Part shown: positions 42,283 through 51,364 of the stretch, one piece after another
How positions within the stretch are numbered: position 1 is the stretch's first letter
Layout: each line of letters begins with the position of its first letter
Assembly (NCBI GenBank): GCA_965221035.1
Contig: OZ244860.1
Span: 124,001-188,000, forward strand
Source: UBA6522 sp965221035
GTDB taxonomy: Bacteria > Pseudomonadota > Gammaproteobacteria > Steroidobacterales > Rariloculaceae
Length of the DNA stretch: 64,000 nucleotides
Direction: 5' to 3'
The notes under the pieces: generated by a model
Told to the model about the DNA's origin: nothing
What the model saw: only the letters and a program-made list of their open reading frames with translations
Database searches by the model: none
Position numbers and translations under genes: made by a program

Positions 42283-43962
42283 CTAACGCGCGCCAGCCCA
42301 GCCTTCCTCCTCATGGACGACCCGTCCCCCGACCATGGTCATGATGGGCGTGATGTCCTTGATTTCGTCCGCCGGCACGGTCAGATAGTCGCGGTCGATC
42401 ACGACCAGGTCCGCGAGATGGCCCGACTGGATCGAGCCAAGGTCGTTTTCGCGGTGGTAGATGTACGCGTTGCTGCGAGTGTGGGCGATCAGGGCCTCCT
42501 CGCGCGTGACCGGGTGCGTGTTCACCACGTCGCCGCCCACCATCTTGCCCGTGACGGCCCAGTAAAGGGTCTGAAACGGGCGGTACTGGTTGACTTCGAA
42601 CGCGTCGGTACCGAGTCCCCACTGGATGCCGCTGTCCTGAATCTCGCGCAGCGGCGGCATCGAGTACGCCCGGTCGCCCCAGACGCGGTGCAGCAGGCCG
42701 CCGGTGACGATCTCGCGCGGGTGCACGAGAATGATGATGTTCAGATCCCGGAGGCGTTCGATCTGATCCACCGTGACGCCCTCCATGTGCATGAGGCCCC
42801 AGCGCAGCGTTCTGAGCGGTACGATTTCGTTGATTCGCTGGAACTGGCGAAGCTGGCCCTCGACCGCGGCTTCAATTTGCGTATGCAGCATGACCTGAAT
42901 GCCCGCCCTTGCCACTTCCAGTGCGAGGTCGCCCCACCGGTCCCACTGCTCCTGGGTGGTGGTGTCCGGAGCATTCGAATAGAGGTTGTCTGCGCTGCCG
43001 CCGGGGATGCGCTCGCCCATGTGGTCGTTGGACATCCAGATGTCGCCGTCGTGGTACCTGAGTGTCGGCAGCGCGGCGAGAAAGCGCTCGGCCGCGTCCG
43101 GGCCACGTCCCGCGTTGGGACTCACCGTGCAGAAGAACCGCATGCTCAGCAGGCCTTCCGCCTGGAATTCCCGGTACAGGTCCTCCCACTGGCAAGCGCC
43201 CGCGGAAGCCGTCAGGCCCGCGGCGTTGAGATCGCGGAGCATGGCAAGGCTGCTGGAACGCACAACGTCCATGGGCAGGTTGGCCCGCGCCCCATTGGGG
43301 GCGTCGATGAAGTTGGCCAGGCGCCTGACGGTTCCGGCGCCCTGCGGCGCAATCTGGCCCGTGGCTCGGCCGTTGGCATCGCGGTAAATCCACGGCTCGT
43401 CCATGTCCTCAAGTCCGATGGCCTCGATGGCGCGGCTGTTGATGTAGGCGTCGGAGCGGGAAAAGACGAGATAGACGGGATTGTCGGGCGAGTACTCGTC
43501 CAGTTCGTCCCGCGTGAACGGCGACTTGTCCTCGATGAACTGGTCCGGCGACCAGCCGCCGAAGTTGAAGATCCATTCGCCGGGCGGTGAATCTTCGGCC
43601 TTGGCGCGCAGCAGGTTCAGCGCTTCCTGGCGTGAATCCACTCCGTCGAATCGCAATTCCAGTTCCCAGTAGGCGCCTTCTTCAATGAAGTGCGCGTGGT
43701 TGTCGATGAAGCCCGGAACGACGGACCGGCCCTGGAGGTCGATGGTCTGGGTATCCGGACCCGCAAGTCCTTCGATATCGGTGTTGGTGCCCACCGCAAC
43801 GAAACGGTCGCCTTGTATGGCGATTGCTTCGGCGATGCGGAATTGGTCGTCCACCGTGATGATCTTGCCGTTGGTGAGGATCATGTCCGGCGCCGCCTGC
43901 TGAGCGTGGAGGCCGGGCACGACGAGGACCGTCAGGATGCAAGCGACCATCTGTCTGTTCAT
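42283..43962 (-). CDS. Exported amidohydrolase, YtcJ-like
   Basis: The protein has a signal peptide (MNRQMVACILTVLVVPGLHAQ) and an amidohydrolase-3 (YtcJ) fold: 'MILTNGKIITVDDQFRIAEAIAIQGDRFVAVG' and 'VVPGFIDNHAHFIEEG' with the metal-binding HxH, later 'MLHTQIEAAVEGQLRQF', 'LMHMEGVTVDQIERLRDL' and 'GLGTDAFEVNQYRPFQTLY'. Such enzymes hydrolyse C-N or related bonds; the substrate is unknown. A strong AAGGAGA site precedes the ATG. It lies 17 bases before the cytochrome subunit, so it is co-transcribed with the flavocytochrome. Confidence 0.88.
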   Translation of the reverse strand: MNRQMVACILTVLVVPGLHAQQAAPDMILTNGKIITVDDQFRIAEAIAIQGDRFVAVGTNTDIEGLAGPDTQTIDLQGRSVVPGFIDNHAHFIEEGAYWELELRFDGVDSRQEALNLLRAKAEDSPPGEWIFNFGGWSPDQFIEDKSPFTRDELDEYSPDNPVYLVFSRSDAYINSRAIEAIGLEDMDEPWIYRDANGRATGQIAPQGAGTVRRLANFIDAPNGARANLPMDVVRSSSLAMLRDLNAAGLTASAGACQWEDLYREFQAEGLLSMRFFCTVSPNAGRGPDAAERFLAALPTLRYHDGDIWMSNDHMGERIPGGSADNLYSNAPDTTTQEQWDRWGDLALEVARAGIQVMLHTQIEAAVEGQLRQFQRINEIVPLRTLRWGLMHMEGVTVDQIERLRDLNIIILVHPREIVTGGLLHRVWGDRAYSMPPLREIQDSGIQWGLGTDAFEVNQYRPFQTLYWAVTGKMVGGDVVNTHPVTREEALIAHTRSNAYIYHRENDLGSIQSGHLADLVVIDRDYLTVPADEIKDITPIMTMVGGRVVHEEEGWAGAR

Positions 43963-44008
43963 TGGGGTTCTCCTTGGGAAAATCGATTGTCCCGATGCTC
44001 GGTGAGGG

Positions 44009-45067
44009 TTATGGGAAACTTCGCGGACGTCGGCCTACGCCAATTTCCAGGGATTCCGGGTGCTTGTCGCCGGACCAGCGTATGGCGAGACGGACGTTGT
44101 CCAGCACCGTGGGCGGTTCGGCCAGGGTGGCGCTCAGTTCCAACCGGGTGCCGGGGCCGATCCGCGCAAGCCGCCAGACCGCCGCGTTCTCGCCCTCGAA
44201 TTCTTCCTGTCCGGCGTAGCCTTCGCCGGCGGCCTCGACGATCCGGGCGCCGGGTGGAACGATCAGCGCGACGCTCACCTCCTCGGCCACCATCCCCCTG
44301 CCCGGGATGCCCCGGTTGATCAGCGTTGCCGTGTAGGCTGCCTCGTTCGAGCGCGGCGAGGGCCCGCTCAGGCCCGCCGTCAGGGGGATCAGCAACCCCT
44401 CGTCGGTCATCCAGCCCCAGATTTGTTCCAGGACCGACTCCGGCAGGCGCTTCGGGTCGTATTTTCCCATTCGCCTGTAGGGGACTTCGGCCGGCGGGTC
44501 AAGGGAAGCCCAGTAATCCCTCACCACGTCGGTGTGGTTGTAGACGTGATCCTTGAACCACTCGAAGTCCGCGCCGGCGGCGGCGGCATTGTGCCGCGGC
44601 GTTTCGAGGATGGGGCCGTGACACTGGGCGCAGCCCACAGCGAATGCCGTGACCAGCCCCGGTGCGGCGTCCTCGGGGACCGTGAAGCGCCACGGCGCCA
44701 CTTCCTCGACGGGCGGCAGCGTCTCGAACCAGGCGGCGAAGTCGGCCATGATCTGGTCCCCGTATTGGGGGAACTCCGCCATCAGGATGGGATTTCGAAT
44801 CGCGTTGATGAAATCCCGGGTCGTCAGCCCTCGGCCTGCGAGAGCCGGTCCGAACCCTCCCTGTCCGGATACCCCGTGGCAGTTCTTGCAGGAGGATGTC
44901 GCCAGGGTCTGCCAGAAATACCGTCCGGCATGGGGATCGCCCAAGAGTTCATCTGCATCCTGGGCGTAGGCCGCGCCGCTCGCCATCAGCATGCTCAGGA
45001 CCATGCAGGAAATGTATTGCAGTTTCTTCAAATGAGTTGCCGCGATCCCGTATCGATCTGCGATCAA
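44009..45067 (-). CDS. Exported di-haem cytochrome c with C-terminal beta domain
   Basis: Two haem c sites are seen: CKNCH (C60, C63, H64) and CAQCH (C146, C149, H150). After about residue 240 there is a beta-rich region ('VSVALIVPPGARIVEAAGEGYAGQEEFEGENAAVWRLARIGPGTRLELSATL'), which may be an interaction domain. The signal is 'YISCMVLSMLMASGAAYAQ'; the first 17 residues may not be translated. It is first in the minus-strand run 45.1-39.4 kb and 46 bases from the amidohydrolase, so it probably serves as electron carrier for the flavocytochrome. The family is not recognised. Confidence 0.75.
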   Translation of the reverse strand: MIADRYGIAATHLKKLQYISCMVLSMLMASGAAYAQDADELLGDPHAGRYFWQTLATSSCKNCHGVSGQGGFGPALAGRGLTTRDFINAIRNPILMAEFPQYGDQIMADFAAWFETLPPVEEVAPWRFTVPEDAAPGLVTAFAVGCAQCHGPILETPRHNAAAAGADFEWFKDHVYNHTDVVRDYWASLDPPAEVPYRRMGKYDPKRLPESVLEQIWGWMTDEGLLIPLTAGLSGPSPRSNEAAYTATLINRGIPGRGMVAEEVSVALIVPPGARIVEAAGEGYAGQEEFEGENAAVWRLARIGPGTRLELSATLAEPPTVLDNVRLAIRWSGDKHPESLEIGVGRRPRSFP

Positions 45068-45362
45068 TGCCCGCTCCTATTGTAATATCATTTCGTGGCA
45101 AGTCGGCCCATGTGAGCCGGGGCAGAGGCATGTTGCGGACTTTTCATGACGATTGGCGGAATCCGCAACGCGGTGCGGCGCAGGATAGCCGAAAATCTTC
45201 AGGACGCGACGGCTTGGAGCTGATGGTATCGAACATAATGATCGATTTGACTTGGGGTGTTGGCGAGACACCCGATGATCACTTGACAAAGCGTATGCGT
45301 CGATGACTTCGTTGTCATGCAAAGAAAAGAAAAGTGACGCTATCGTGCGAGTGGCCGCTGCC

Positions 45363-47183
45363 ATGTTGCGTCTGTCGATACTGTTGGCGCTGGGAGCAGC
45401 GCCGGCCGCCGCGCAGCTGGATCTCTCCGGTATGTGGGTGCCGCTGCCCCGCAACCAGGACGGCAGCGGCGAAACGGGCGACGCGGCGGGCATCCCCTGG
45501 AGCGTTGACGGTCGTCGGCGTGCCCACAGCTGGTCCCCGGAGGAATTCGACACCGCCGAGTGGGTGTGTCGGCCCCACGCCTGGGATTACTCGTTCGATG
45601 GACCGCTCTCGCAGATCCGCTTCCTGCCGGTGATCGACAGGGACACGCAACGGATCATCGCCTACCACGGCCACATACAGATGGAGGAACAGGAGACCGT
45701 CATCTGGCTGGACGGCCGCGCCCATCCGCCGGCGAACGCGCCGCACACGTGGAGCGGATTCACCACCGGCGAGTGGGAGGGAGACGTGTTGGTGACCACC
45801 ACCACTCATCTCAAGGAAGCCTACATGCGGCGCACGGGGTTGATGCGCAGCGACCGGGCCACCGTACGCACGCGCTGGAGGCGGATCGGCGATTACCTAC
45901 AGGCCACATCGATCCTGTACGACCCCATCTATTTCAGCGAGCCCTATGTGCGCAGCACCAACATGTGGGTCAACATGCCCGAACGCCCGATGAGTCCCTA
46001 TCCGTGCGAGGAGGCGACGGAGACCGTCGTTCCGCGCGGCTCGGTGTCACACTTTCTGCCGGGGCGGAGTCCGCTTCCGGGCTTGGATCCGGACAGGGTT
46101 GACGAGTTCGGGACGCCTTACCGGGCCAGGCTGGGCGGCGAACAAACGACGCTGCCCGAGTATGTCGAGGAGTTGGCGGGCATGCGGCCGACACCGGCCG
46201 GCGCGGAACCTGCGGCGGTGTTTGATCGCCCGGCAGGGGAAGAAATTGCGCCCCAGCCGATATGGGGTGTGGAACCGGAAGGGGCGCCCGGTCCGGGCGA
46301 GATACAGGTGCTCCCGGTTCAGGGTCAGGTGTATGCGCTGTTCGGGGCCGGCGCCAACATTACCGTGCAGTCCGGGGAAAACGGCGTGTTGGTGGTGGAC
46401 ACGGGCGTCGCATCCATGAGCGCGGCGGTGCTCGACGCCATCCGCACCATTTCCGACGGCCCGATACGGTACGTCATCAACACCACGCACGCGCGGGAAC
46501 ATACCGGCGGCAACGACGCCATCACCGCGGCCGGAGAGCAGGTTCCCTGGCGGGACGCGACGTACGCCCAGGGCCCCCAGGGCGCGCTGGGCCGGGACAA
46601 GGCGTCGGTCATCGCCTATCTGAACGTGTTTGCCCGAATGATCGCGCCTCCGGACGGCGGCGCGCCGCTGCCTGAGGGCGGCTGGCCGGACAATACCTAT
46701 TCCACTTCATGGAAGCGGCTGCACTTCAACGACGAACCGGTGATCATCTCGCATCGGCCGGGCACGAGTGATTCCAATAGCGTGGTGCTGTTTCGCAAAT
46801 CCGACGTGGTCAGTGCCGGCGACCTGCTCGACCTGACGCGCTTCCCGCGGATAGACCCGGCCTCGGGCGGTGGCATTCAAGCGCTCGTGGAGGCGCTGAA
46901 CTACTTGATCAGCATTGTGTCGCCGGCGGAAAACTCCGCGGGCGGCACGCTCGTGGTGCCCGGTCGCGGGCGCATTGCCGACTATGCGGAGGTCGCCTAC
47001 TATCGTGACATGGTGGCCGTGATCCGCGACCGGGTCCTCGACATGATCGACCGTGGAATGTCACGCGATCAGATCATCGCCGCGGGGCCCACCTGGGGTT
47101 ACGACGCCCGCTACGGCAGCGAAAGCGGTGAATGGACCACTGCCATGTTCGTCGGGGCCGCCTACGACAGCTTGGCAAGGTAA
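45363..47183 (+). CDS. Fusion of 'GEWEG' domain and metallo-beta-lactamase-like domain
   Basis: I take the ATG at 45363, which gives a clean signal (MLRLSILLALGAAPAAAQ); the ORF also has an ATG at 45303. The first half (about 20-250) contains 'FTTGEWEGDVLVTTTTHLKEAYMRRTGLMRSDRATV', the same module as the separate gene at 51361-52368. The second half (about 310-606) is an MBL fold like the separate gene at 53200-54249, ending with the same WTTxMFV motif. The HxHxDH metal motif is replaced by THAREH, so classic hydrolase activity is doubtful. The gene is followed after 15 bases by a DUF6152 gene and then by a homologue of 52394-53203. Confidence 0.82.
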   Translation: MLRLSILLALGAAPAAAQLDLSGMWVPLPRNQDGSGETGDAAGIPWSVDGRRRAHSWSPEEFDTAEWVCRPHAWDYSFDGPLSQIRFLPVIDRDTQRIIAYHGHIQMEEQETVIWLDGRAHPPANAPHTWSGFTTGEWEGDVLVTTTTHLKEAYMRRTGLMRSDRATVRTRWRRIGDYLQATSILYDPIYFSEPYVRSTNMWVNMPERPMSPYPCEEATETVVPRGSVSHFLPGRSPLPGLDPDRVDEFGTPYRARLGGEQTTLPEYVEELAGMRPTPAGAEPAAVFDRPAGEEIAPQPIWGVEPEGAPGPGEIQVLPVQGQVYALFGAGANITVQSGENGVLVVDTGVASMSAAVLDAIRTISDGPIRYVINTTHAREHTGGNDAITAAGEQVPWRDATYAQGPQGALGRDKASVIAYLNVFARMIAPPDGGAPLPEGGWPDNTYSTSWKRLHFNDEPVIISHRPGTSDSNSVVLFRKSDVVSAGDLLDLTRFPRIDPASGGGIQALVEALNYLISIVSPAENSAGGTLVVPGRGRIADYAEVAYYRDMVAVIRDRVLDMIDRGMSRDQIIAAGPTWGYDARYGSESGEWTTAMFVGAAYDSLAR

Positions 47184-47198
47184 TCGAGGAGGTATCTG

Positions 47199-47588
47199 AT
47201 GACGCGAAAGCCATTATGGATACTGTTCGCTGCCGCGCTGGCGGTTTCGGGCGCCGGGCTGGCGCACCATTCGTTCCAGGCCACCTACGACGAAGAGGCC
47301 GAACCCATCGAGATCGAGGGGGTGGTCAGGGAACTTGTCTGGCGCAATCCGCATTCGTTCCTGCGCGTCGATGTCACCGGGGACGATGGCAACGTACAGA
47401 CCTGGGTGTTGGAGTGGGCTTCCATCAATCAACTGTCCGAGGCGCGGCTGACCCGGACGACACTGCTGCCCGGTCAACAGATCGTGGCCAGCGGCCTGCC
47501 GCCGCGTGATTCCGGATACAACCGGATGCTTCTGAGCGAGGTCACGCGCCCCAGCGACGGGTGGTCCTGGCGCGGCCGGGTTCGCTAG
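47199..47588 (+). CDS. DUF6152 exported protein (single domain)
   Basis: The 129-residue protein has a signal peptide that ends ...GAGLA, directly followed by HHSFQATYD. It then shows the family pattern 'I.GVV.ELVWRNPHSFLRVDV' and 'WVLEWASINQL'. DUF6152 is a domain of unknown function common in gammaproteobacterial and acidobacterial genomes. If cleaved at the predicted site, the mature protein would begin with His-His and carry another His in NPH. It has a very strong GAGGAGGT site, 15 bases after the fusion gene. Confidence 0.85.
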   Translation: MTRKPLWILFAAALAVSGAGLAHHSFQATYDEEAEPIEIEGVVRELVWRNPHSFLRVDVTGDDGNVQTWVLEWASINQLSEARLTRTTLLPGQQIVASGLPPRDSGYNRMLLSEVTRPSDGWSWRGRVR

Positions 47589-47611
47589 CCGACTGGGCAA
47601 CGTTGACCGGC

Positions 47612-48367
47612 GTGCTGAAACGCGACCACATGTATCCCGCCCTGCTGCTGCTATTCATGGGGGTCGGTGCGACCGGCGAAGCGGCGGCGCAGTTTTTCGA
47701 CCGGCCTCCGCCGCCTCCCGATCCCCGCAGCGGCCGTGAAGCGGCGGCACAGGACCTGACGGGATTCTGGGAGTCGGTCGTGTCCGAATACTGGCACCTT
47801 CGCATGCTTATGCCGCCCAGGGGCAACTACACCCTGCTGCCGTTGACCGGCGAGGCACGGCGGCTCGCCGACGCCTGGAACCCGGCCGACGATGCGGGAA
47901 ACGAGTGCCGTTCCTACGGTGCCGCCGCGATCATGCGTTTGCCGGGTCGGTTGCGTATCCAGTGGGACGACGACGAAACGCTGCGAATCGATATCGACTC
48001 CGGCACGCAGACACGGTTGCTGCGCTTCGACGAAACCGATTCGGGTGCACCCTCACGGCAGGGCCACTCGGTCGCCACTTGGGAGAGCGCGTCAGGTTCC
48101 GAGGATGCCCGCTATCTCAAGGTCACCACCACGAACATGCTGCCGGGCTACCTTCGCAAGAACGGCGTGCCCTACAGCGGCGACACGGTGATGGAGGAGC
48201 ACTTCGACGTCTTCACCGAGCCCAACGGGGATCGCTGGATGGTCGTTACCGGCATCATTACCGATGCCCGATATCTCACGCGTCCCTACGCGGTGACCAC
48301 ACACTTCCGGCAGGCGGACGGCAGCGGCTGGGACCCGACCCCCTGCCGGGTGGATCATCCTCGCTGA
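47612..48367 (+). CDS. Exported protein, 'PGYLRKNGVPYS' family
   Basis: The product has a signal peptide (YPALLLLFMGVGATGEAAAQ) and shares the blocks 'DLTGFWESVVSEYWHLRMLMPPRGNY', 'CRSYGAAAIMRLPGRLRIQWDDDETL', 'LPGYLRKNGVPYSGDT' and 'WDPTPC' with the gene at 52394-53203, so they are paralogues. The start is uncertain between GTG 47612 and ATG 47630; neither has a good ribosome site. It sits in the same module set as its paralogue (next to DUF6152, MBL and 'WEG' modules), which suggests a shared exported pathway. No catalytic motif is seen. Confidence 0.8.
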   Translation: MLKRDHMYPALLLLFMGVGATGEAAAQFFDRPPPPPDPRSGREAAAQDLTGFWESVVSEYWHLRMLMPPRGNYTLLPLTGEARRLADAWNPADDAGNECRSYGAAAIMRLPGRLRIQWDDDETLRIDIDSGTQTRLLRFDETDSGAPSRQGHSVATWESASGSEDARYLKVTTTNMLPGYLRKNGVPYSGDTVMEEHFDVFTEPNGDRWMVVTGIITDARYLTRPYAVTTHFRQADGSGWDPTPCRVDHPR

Positions 48368-48431
48368 ATCGTTGTCGAGCGGGCTGCTCTCTCGCCTGTT
48401 GCAATCCACCCTTGTGCGTCCGATCCGCGCA

Positions 48432-49517
48432 TCAATTTTCGTAAACGCTTCGACCCGTCTGCCTCAGTGCGCAATCGAACGGCTTGACTTCCGTGTCCGG
48501 TGCCCACCTGTAGGTCCGCTGCCACACGGCGGGCGCGGTCAGGTACACGGGATCGGTGACGGTGACCTGGTACTCCATGCGCGTCTCGTCTTCGCTCAGT
48601 GTGAATTGCTCCACCATGGTCACGGCATCGCTCATGGGCGTGCCCTGCGCATCAAGGAAGGGCCAGGATAAGTGGTCGATTTCGACCACCAGGTTGCTTC
48701 CTTCCCAACGCCCGACGGAGTGGCCGAGGCGGTCGACCGGCGGGGCCGCCGGAGTCGTGGTGGGGTCCATGTAGATTACCCGGTTGCCGTCCCACTCCTC
48801 GATCAGCAGACGGATGCGGTCACCCTCGTCGATGAACTGGATGGGATAGGGGTTGAGGATTGCGTTGGGCATGCCCGGCGCTTCACAGCGCAGGCCCGGA
48901 TCGTCCACGGCCTGATTCCACTGGGCTTTCATGGCTTCGGCTTCCGCAGTGAGGGAAGGCGGTTGAATTGCACCGCCGTATCCCCGTATGGGGAGCCACA
49001 CCCGGAATATACTGTCCGCAGTTTCCGCAGTTTCCGCAGTTTCCGCAGTTTCCGCAGTTTCCGCAGTTTCCGCGGTAGACGCGGCCGCTTCGGTGTCCGA
49101 GGGCAACTCCGGTGCCGACGACGCCTCGGCCCAGCGCGGCGGATAGGGCCGGTCGGAAAGGTTGAACTCCGCGCCGTTCCGAATCTGGAGGTGGGTGGTC
49201 CAGACCGCCTTCACACCCCGTGTCGCAGGGGCGCCGGCGACACGGATGCGGTCGCCTATTGCGATGGTTTCCGGAGTGATGCCGCGACGCTGAACGGTAT
49301 TCCAGGCACCGCCCTCGATCTCCCACAATTCGGTTTCGCCGGTATCGCTCTCCACTTCGAGGGTCAGCCCGACGTGCGGATTGCGCCAGAAGACTTCCGT
49401 GACGGTGCCTGTGACTTCGACCGTCGAGGCCGTGTCGTAGAACCCGCCGGTGGAATGGTGTCCAAGCGCGGCGAGAGAAAAGAGCATGATCGGGGTCAAT
49501 GTGCAAGGAAACCTCAT
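48432..49517 (-). CDS. DUF6152 plus 'VGRWEG' two-domain exported protein, TAE repeat linker
   Basis: The N-terminal DUF6152 domain starts HHSTGGFYD right after the signal (MLFSLAALG) and has 'VFWRNPHVGLTLEV'. The C-terminal domain contains 'LGHSVGRWEGSNLVVEIDHLSWPF', 'MVEQFTLSEDETRMEYQVTVTDPVY' and a final Cys-containing block. The two are joined by a linker with six or so TAE triplets encoded by a 9-bp tandem repeat. Full-length homologues without the repeat are at 54835-55926 and 59994-60983. It is convergent with the gene at 47612. Confidence 0.82.
   Translation of the reverse strand: MRFPCTLTPIMLFSLAALGHHSTGGFYDTASTVEVTGTVTEVFWRNPHVGLTLEVESDTGETELWEIEGGAWNTVQRRGITPETIAIGDRIRVAGAPATRGVKAVWTTHLQIRNGAEFNLSDRPYPPRWAEASSAPELPSDTEAAASTAETAETAETAETAETAETADSIFRVWLPIRGYGGAIQPPSLTAEAEAMKAQWNQAVDDPGLRCEAPGMPNAILNPYPIQFIDEGDRIRLLIEEWDGNRVIYMDPTTTPAAPPVDRLGHSVGRWEGSNLVVEIDHLSWPFLDAQGTPMSDAVTMVEQFTLSEDETRMEYQVTVTDPVYLTAPAVWQRTYRWAPDTEVKPFDCALRQTGRSVYEN
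49021..49074 (+). repeat. Tandem repeat, 6 x 9 bp (GTTTCCGCA)
   Basis: Six head-to-tail copies of GTTTCCGCA (the last ends in G) encode TAE/AET repeats on the minus strand. Being a multiple of three it stays in frame when copy number changes. Only one short unit is present, with no spacers, so this is not CRISPR. Confidence 0.92.
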
Positions 49518-49676
49518 GCCGGTTCACCATTTAGTCGGTTTACAAGCTTGTCGAGTTTACCCCAAGCGACGATCGCCAAGAACCGTCGACATTACGTAGG
49601 TGTGGGTTTGGTCTGGTACCATCGGATGACATGCGATGGGCTGATGCCCGACAGGCTGGGGCGGGGCGGGCGAAAC

Positions 49677-50501
49677 ATGGAGAACACGAATAGACGGGCC
49701 TTGAAACGGGAGGGCGCAGGTGTCGACGCCATTGTAGCGCTTGCCATGGTCCTGGTTGCGCATCTGCCGGCCCCGCTTTCGGCACAGGATGCAGCGACGG
49801 ACCCCCCGGACCCCTCGCCTAGTGAATCCCAGGCAACCGATATCCCGGACCTGTCCGGCACCTGGGAGCGAATCCGATTGCCCCGGCCGGAGCGGCTCCC
49901 GCCCGATGCGCGAGGTTTCGGCAGGATGGGCGAGCTCTCCCTGAATGCACGGGGCCGAGCAATGCGGGACGCCTTCGACGAACCCCTGCATCCGATGTAC
50001 GACTGCGTACCGACCTCGATACCCCAGATATTCGGCGATCCGTACAATTTCTCCATCGAGCAATTACCCGACCGGGTGATCATTCGGTTCGAGAAGGATG
50101 AAGTGATCCGCACCGTGTGGCTGGAAGGTCACGGCCATCGGGAGGCGACGGGCAACGACTACTCCATCCAGGGCTATTCCACCGGTCGATACGAGGGCGG
50201 CGATCTGGTCGTCGAAACCACCCGGTTCGCATTCAGTCCCGCGGGCCTGAATGAGAGATCTCCCATGGTGCCCGCCTCGACTTCAAAGCGGACCGTCGAA
50301 CGCTTTTCGCGCGAGGGTGCGGATCTCGTTGTGGAGGTCGTCGTCGAGGATCCGCGTTTCCTTGAAGACCCCATCCTGTTCAGCTATCTGTTCGGGCCGA
50401 CCGAGGACCCGTTGGTGGATTGGTTGCCGTGTGACCCCGAACAGGCGCGCGCGCCTCTCCGACTCATGCCCGAGGAAGATCTGAAATACGGGATTCGCTA
50501 A
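49677..50501 (+). CDS. Exported 'TGRYEGGDLVVETT' domain protein
   Basis: I start at the ATG 49677 after a GGGCGGG site; the long ORF upstream to 48672 is antisense to another gene. A signal peptide (IVALAMVLVAHLPAPLSAQ) lies about 20 residues in. The core has 'DLSGTWERIRLP', 'PMYDCVPTSIPQIFGDPYNFSIEQLPDRVIIRFEKDEVIRTVWLEGHGH' and 'YSTGRYEGGDLVVETTRF', the stand-alone version of the C-terminal domain of the DUF6152 fusion proteins. A DUF6152 gene follows after 29 bases, so the two domains occur split here and fused elsewhere. Confidence 0.82.
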   Translation: MENTNRRALKREGAGVDAIVALAMVLVAHLPAPLSAQDAATDPPDPSPSESQATDIPDLSGTWERIRLPRPERLPPDARGFGRMGELSLNARGRAMRDAFDEPLHPMYDCVPTSIPQIFGDPYNFSIEQLPDRVIIRFEKDEVIRTVWLEGHGHREATGNDYSIQGYSTGRYEGGDLVVETTRFAFSPAGLNERSPMVPASTSKRTVERFSREGADLVVEVVVEDPRFLEDPILFSYLFGPTEDPLVDWLPCDPEQARAPLRLMPEEDLKYGIR

Positions 50502-50530
50502 ACCGAGCGTATCGAAGGAGCCATCAAACC

Positions 50531-50929
50531 ATGAAACGCAACCTCTCGATCTTGCTGGCGTTGGCCTGGGTCGGCGCAGCTCTGCAATTCTCGACTTTTT
50601 CGGCTGGCGCTCACCATTCCTCGGCGCCGTTTTACGACGACACCCGGACAGTTGAAATCCGTGGCGTGGTGACCCGGTGGACGTTCGTGAACCCGCATCC
50701 CTTCCTCTATGTCGATGTGGTCGACGATCAGGGCGAGACCCAGGAGTGGGTCATCGAGTTCGCCGGGCCGGTGCGGCTGCAGAAACAGGGCTGGTCGGCC
50801 GAATACTTCACGCCGGGAGAAACCATCACCGCCATCGGTCATCCACCCAGGGCGCAAGGCGTCTACGGGATGTTCTCACCCGAGATATTGAGGGAGGATG
50901 GCACGGTAATTCCGGCGGCGCCGTACTGA
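50531..50929 (+). CDS. DUF6152 exported protein (single domain)
   Basis: The 132-residue protein has a signal peptide ending ...FSAGA before HHSSAPFYDD, then 'GVVTRWTFVNPHPFLYVDV' and 'WVIEFAGPVRLQKQGW'. These are the DUF6152 hallmarks. An AAGGAG site precedes the ATG. It forms a two-gene unit with the 'TGRYEG' protein upstream and is convergent with the DUF6152 gene at 50975. Confidence 0.85.
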   Translation: MKRNLSILLALAWVGAALQFSTFSAGAHHSSAPFYDDTRTVEIRGVVTRWTFVNPHPFLYVDVVDDQGETQEWVIEFAGPVRLQKQGWSAEYFTPGETITAIGHPPRAQGVYGMFSPEILREDGTVIPAAPY

Positions 50930-50974
50930 GATTCAATCCCGGTTCAAGGCAATATTGGATAGTCTTGGCGGGTA

Positions 50975-51364
50975 CTAATTGAAGACCTCGTCGGGCCGAA
51001 GACCCCAGGTCAGCCCGTCGGCCGGCCGGAGGAAGTTGAGCAGGCGCACGCGGTTGTCCTCCGCGTTTCGGCCAGGGTTGCCGTTGATGACCACGAAGTC
51101 GCCGGGTCGCAAAGTCTCTCTCGACACGCCGGTAGCGCCTAGCTGGGTTGCCGAGCCCCACTCGACCACGTAGCGCACATTGGAACCGTCGTCCCGCTCG
51201 ACCATGACGTGCACCAGGGTATGCGGATTGCGCCAGAGGAACTGCACCAGCCGACCTTCAATCGTGACTTCCTGGTCTTCCAGATAGACCGCCGCGAAGG
51301 AATGATGTCCCCAGGCATTCGCGCCCAATCCGAGCGCGGCGACCGCCAGAAAAATTGCTCTCAT
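50975..51364 (-). CDS. DUF6152 exported protein (single domain)
   Basis: The start is the ATG at 51364, which overlaps the upstream stop (ATGA). The signal (IFLAVAALGLGANAWG) is followed directly by HHSFAAVYLED, then 'RLVQFLWRNPHTLVHVMV' and 'YVVEWGSATQLGATG'. It is the last gene of a four-gene minus-strand operon (54249 to 50975) that contains the same modules as the fusion cluster at 45.4-48.4 kb. Confidence 0.85.
   Translation of the reverse strand: MRAIFLAVAALGLGANAWGHHSFAAVYLEDQEVTIEGRLVQFLWRNPHTLVHVMVERDDGSNVRYVVEWGSATQLGATGVSRETLRPGDFVVINGNPGRNAEDNRVRLLNFLRPADGLTWGLRPDEVFN

Noticed and set aside
49021..49074. CRISPR array
   Set aside because: Units are 9 bp, contiguous and inside a coding gene, with no spacers.
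48672..49676. Upstream extension of the gene at 49677
   Set aside because: This part is antisense to the DUF6152 gene at 48432 and includes the translated tandem repeat; a good start with a ribosome site and signal peptide exists at 49677.
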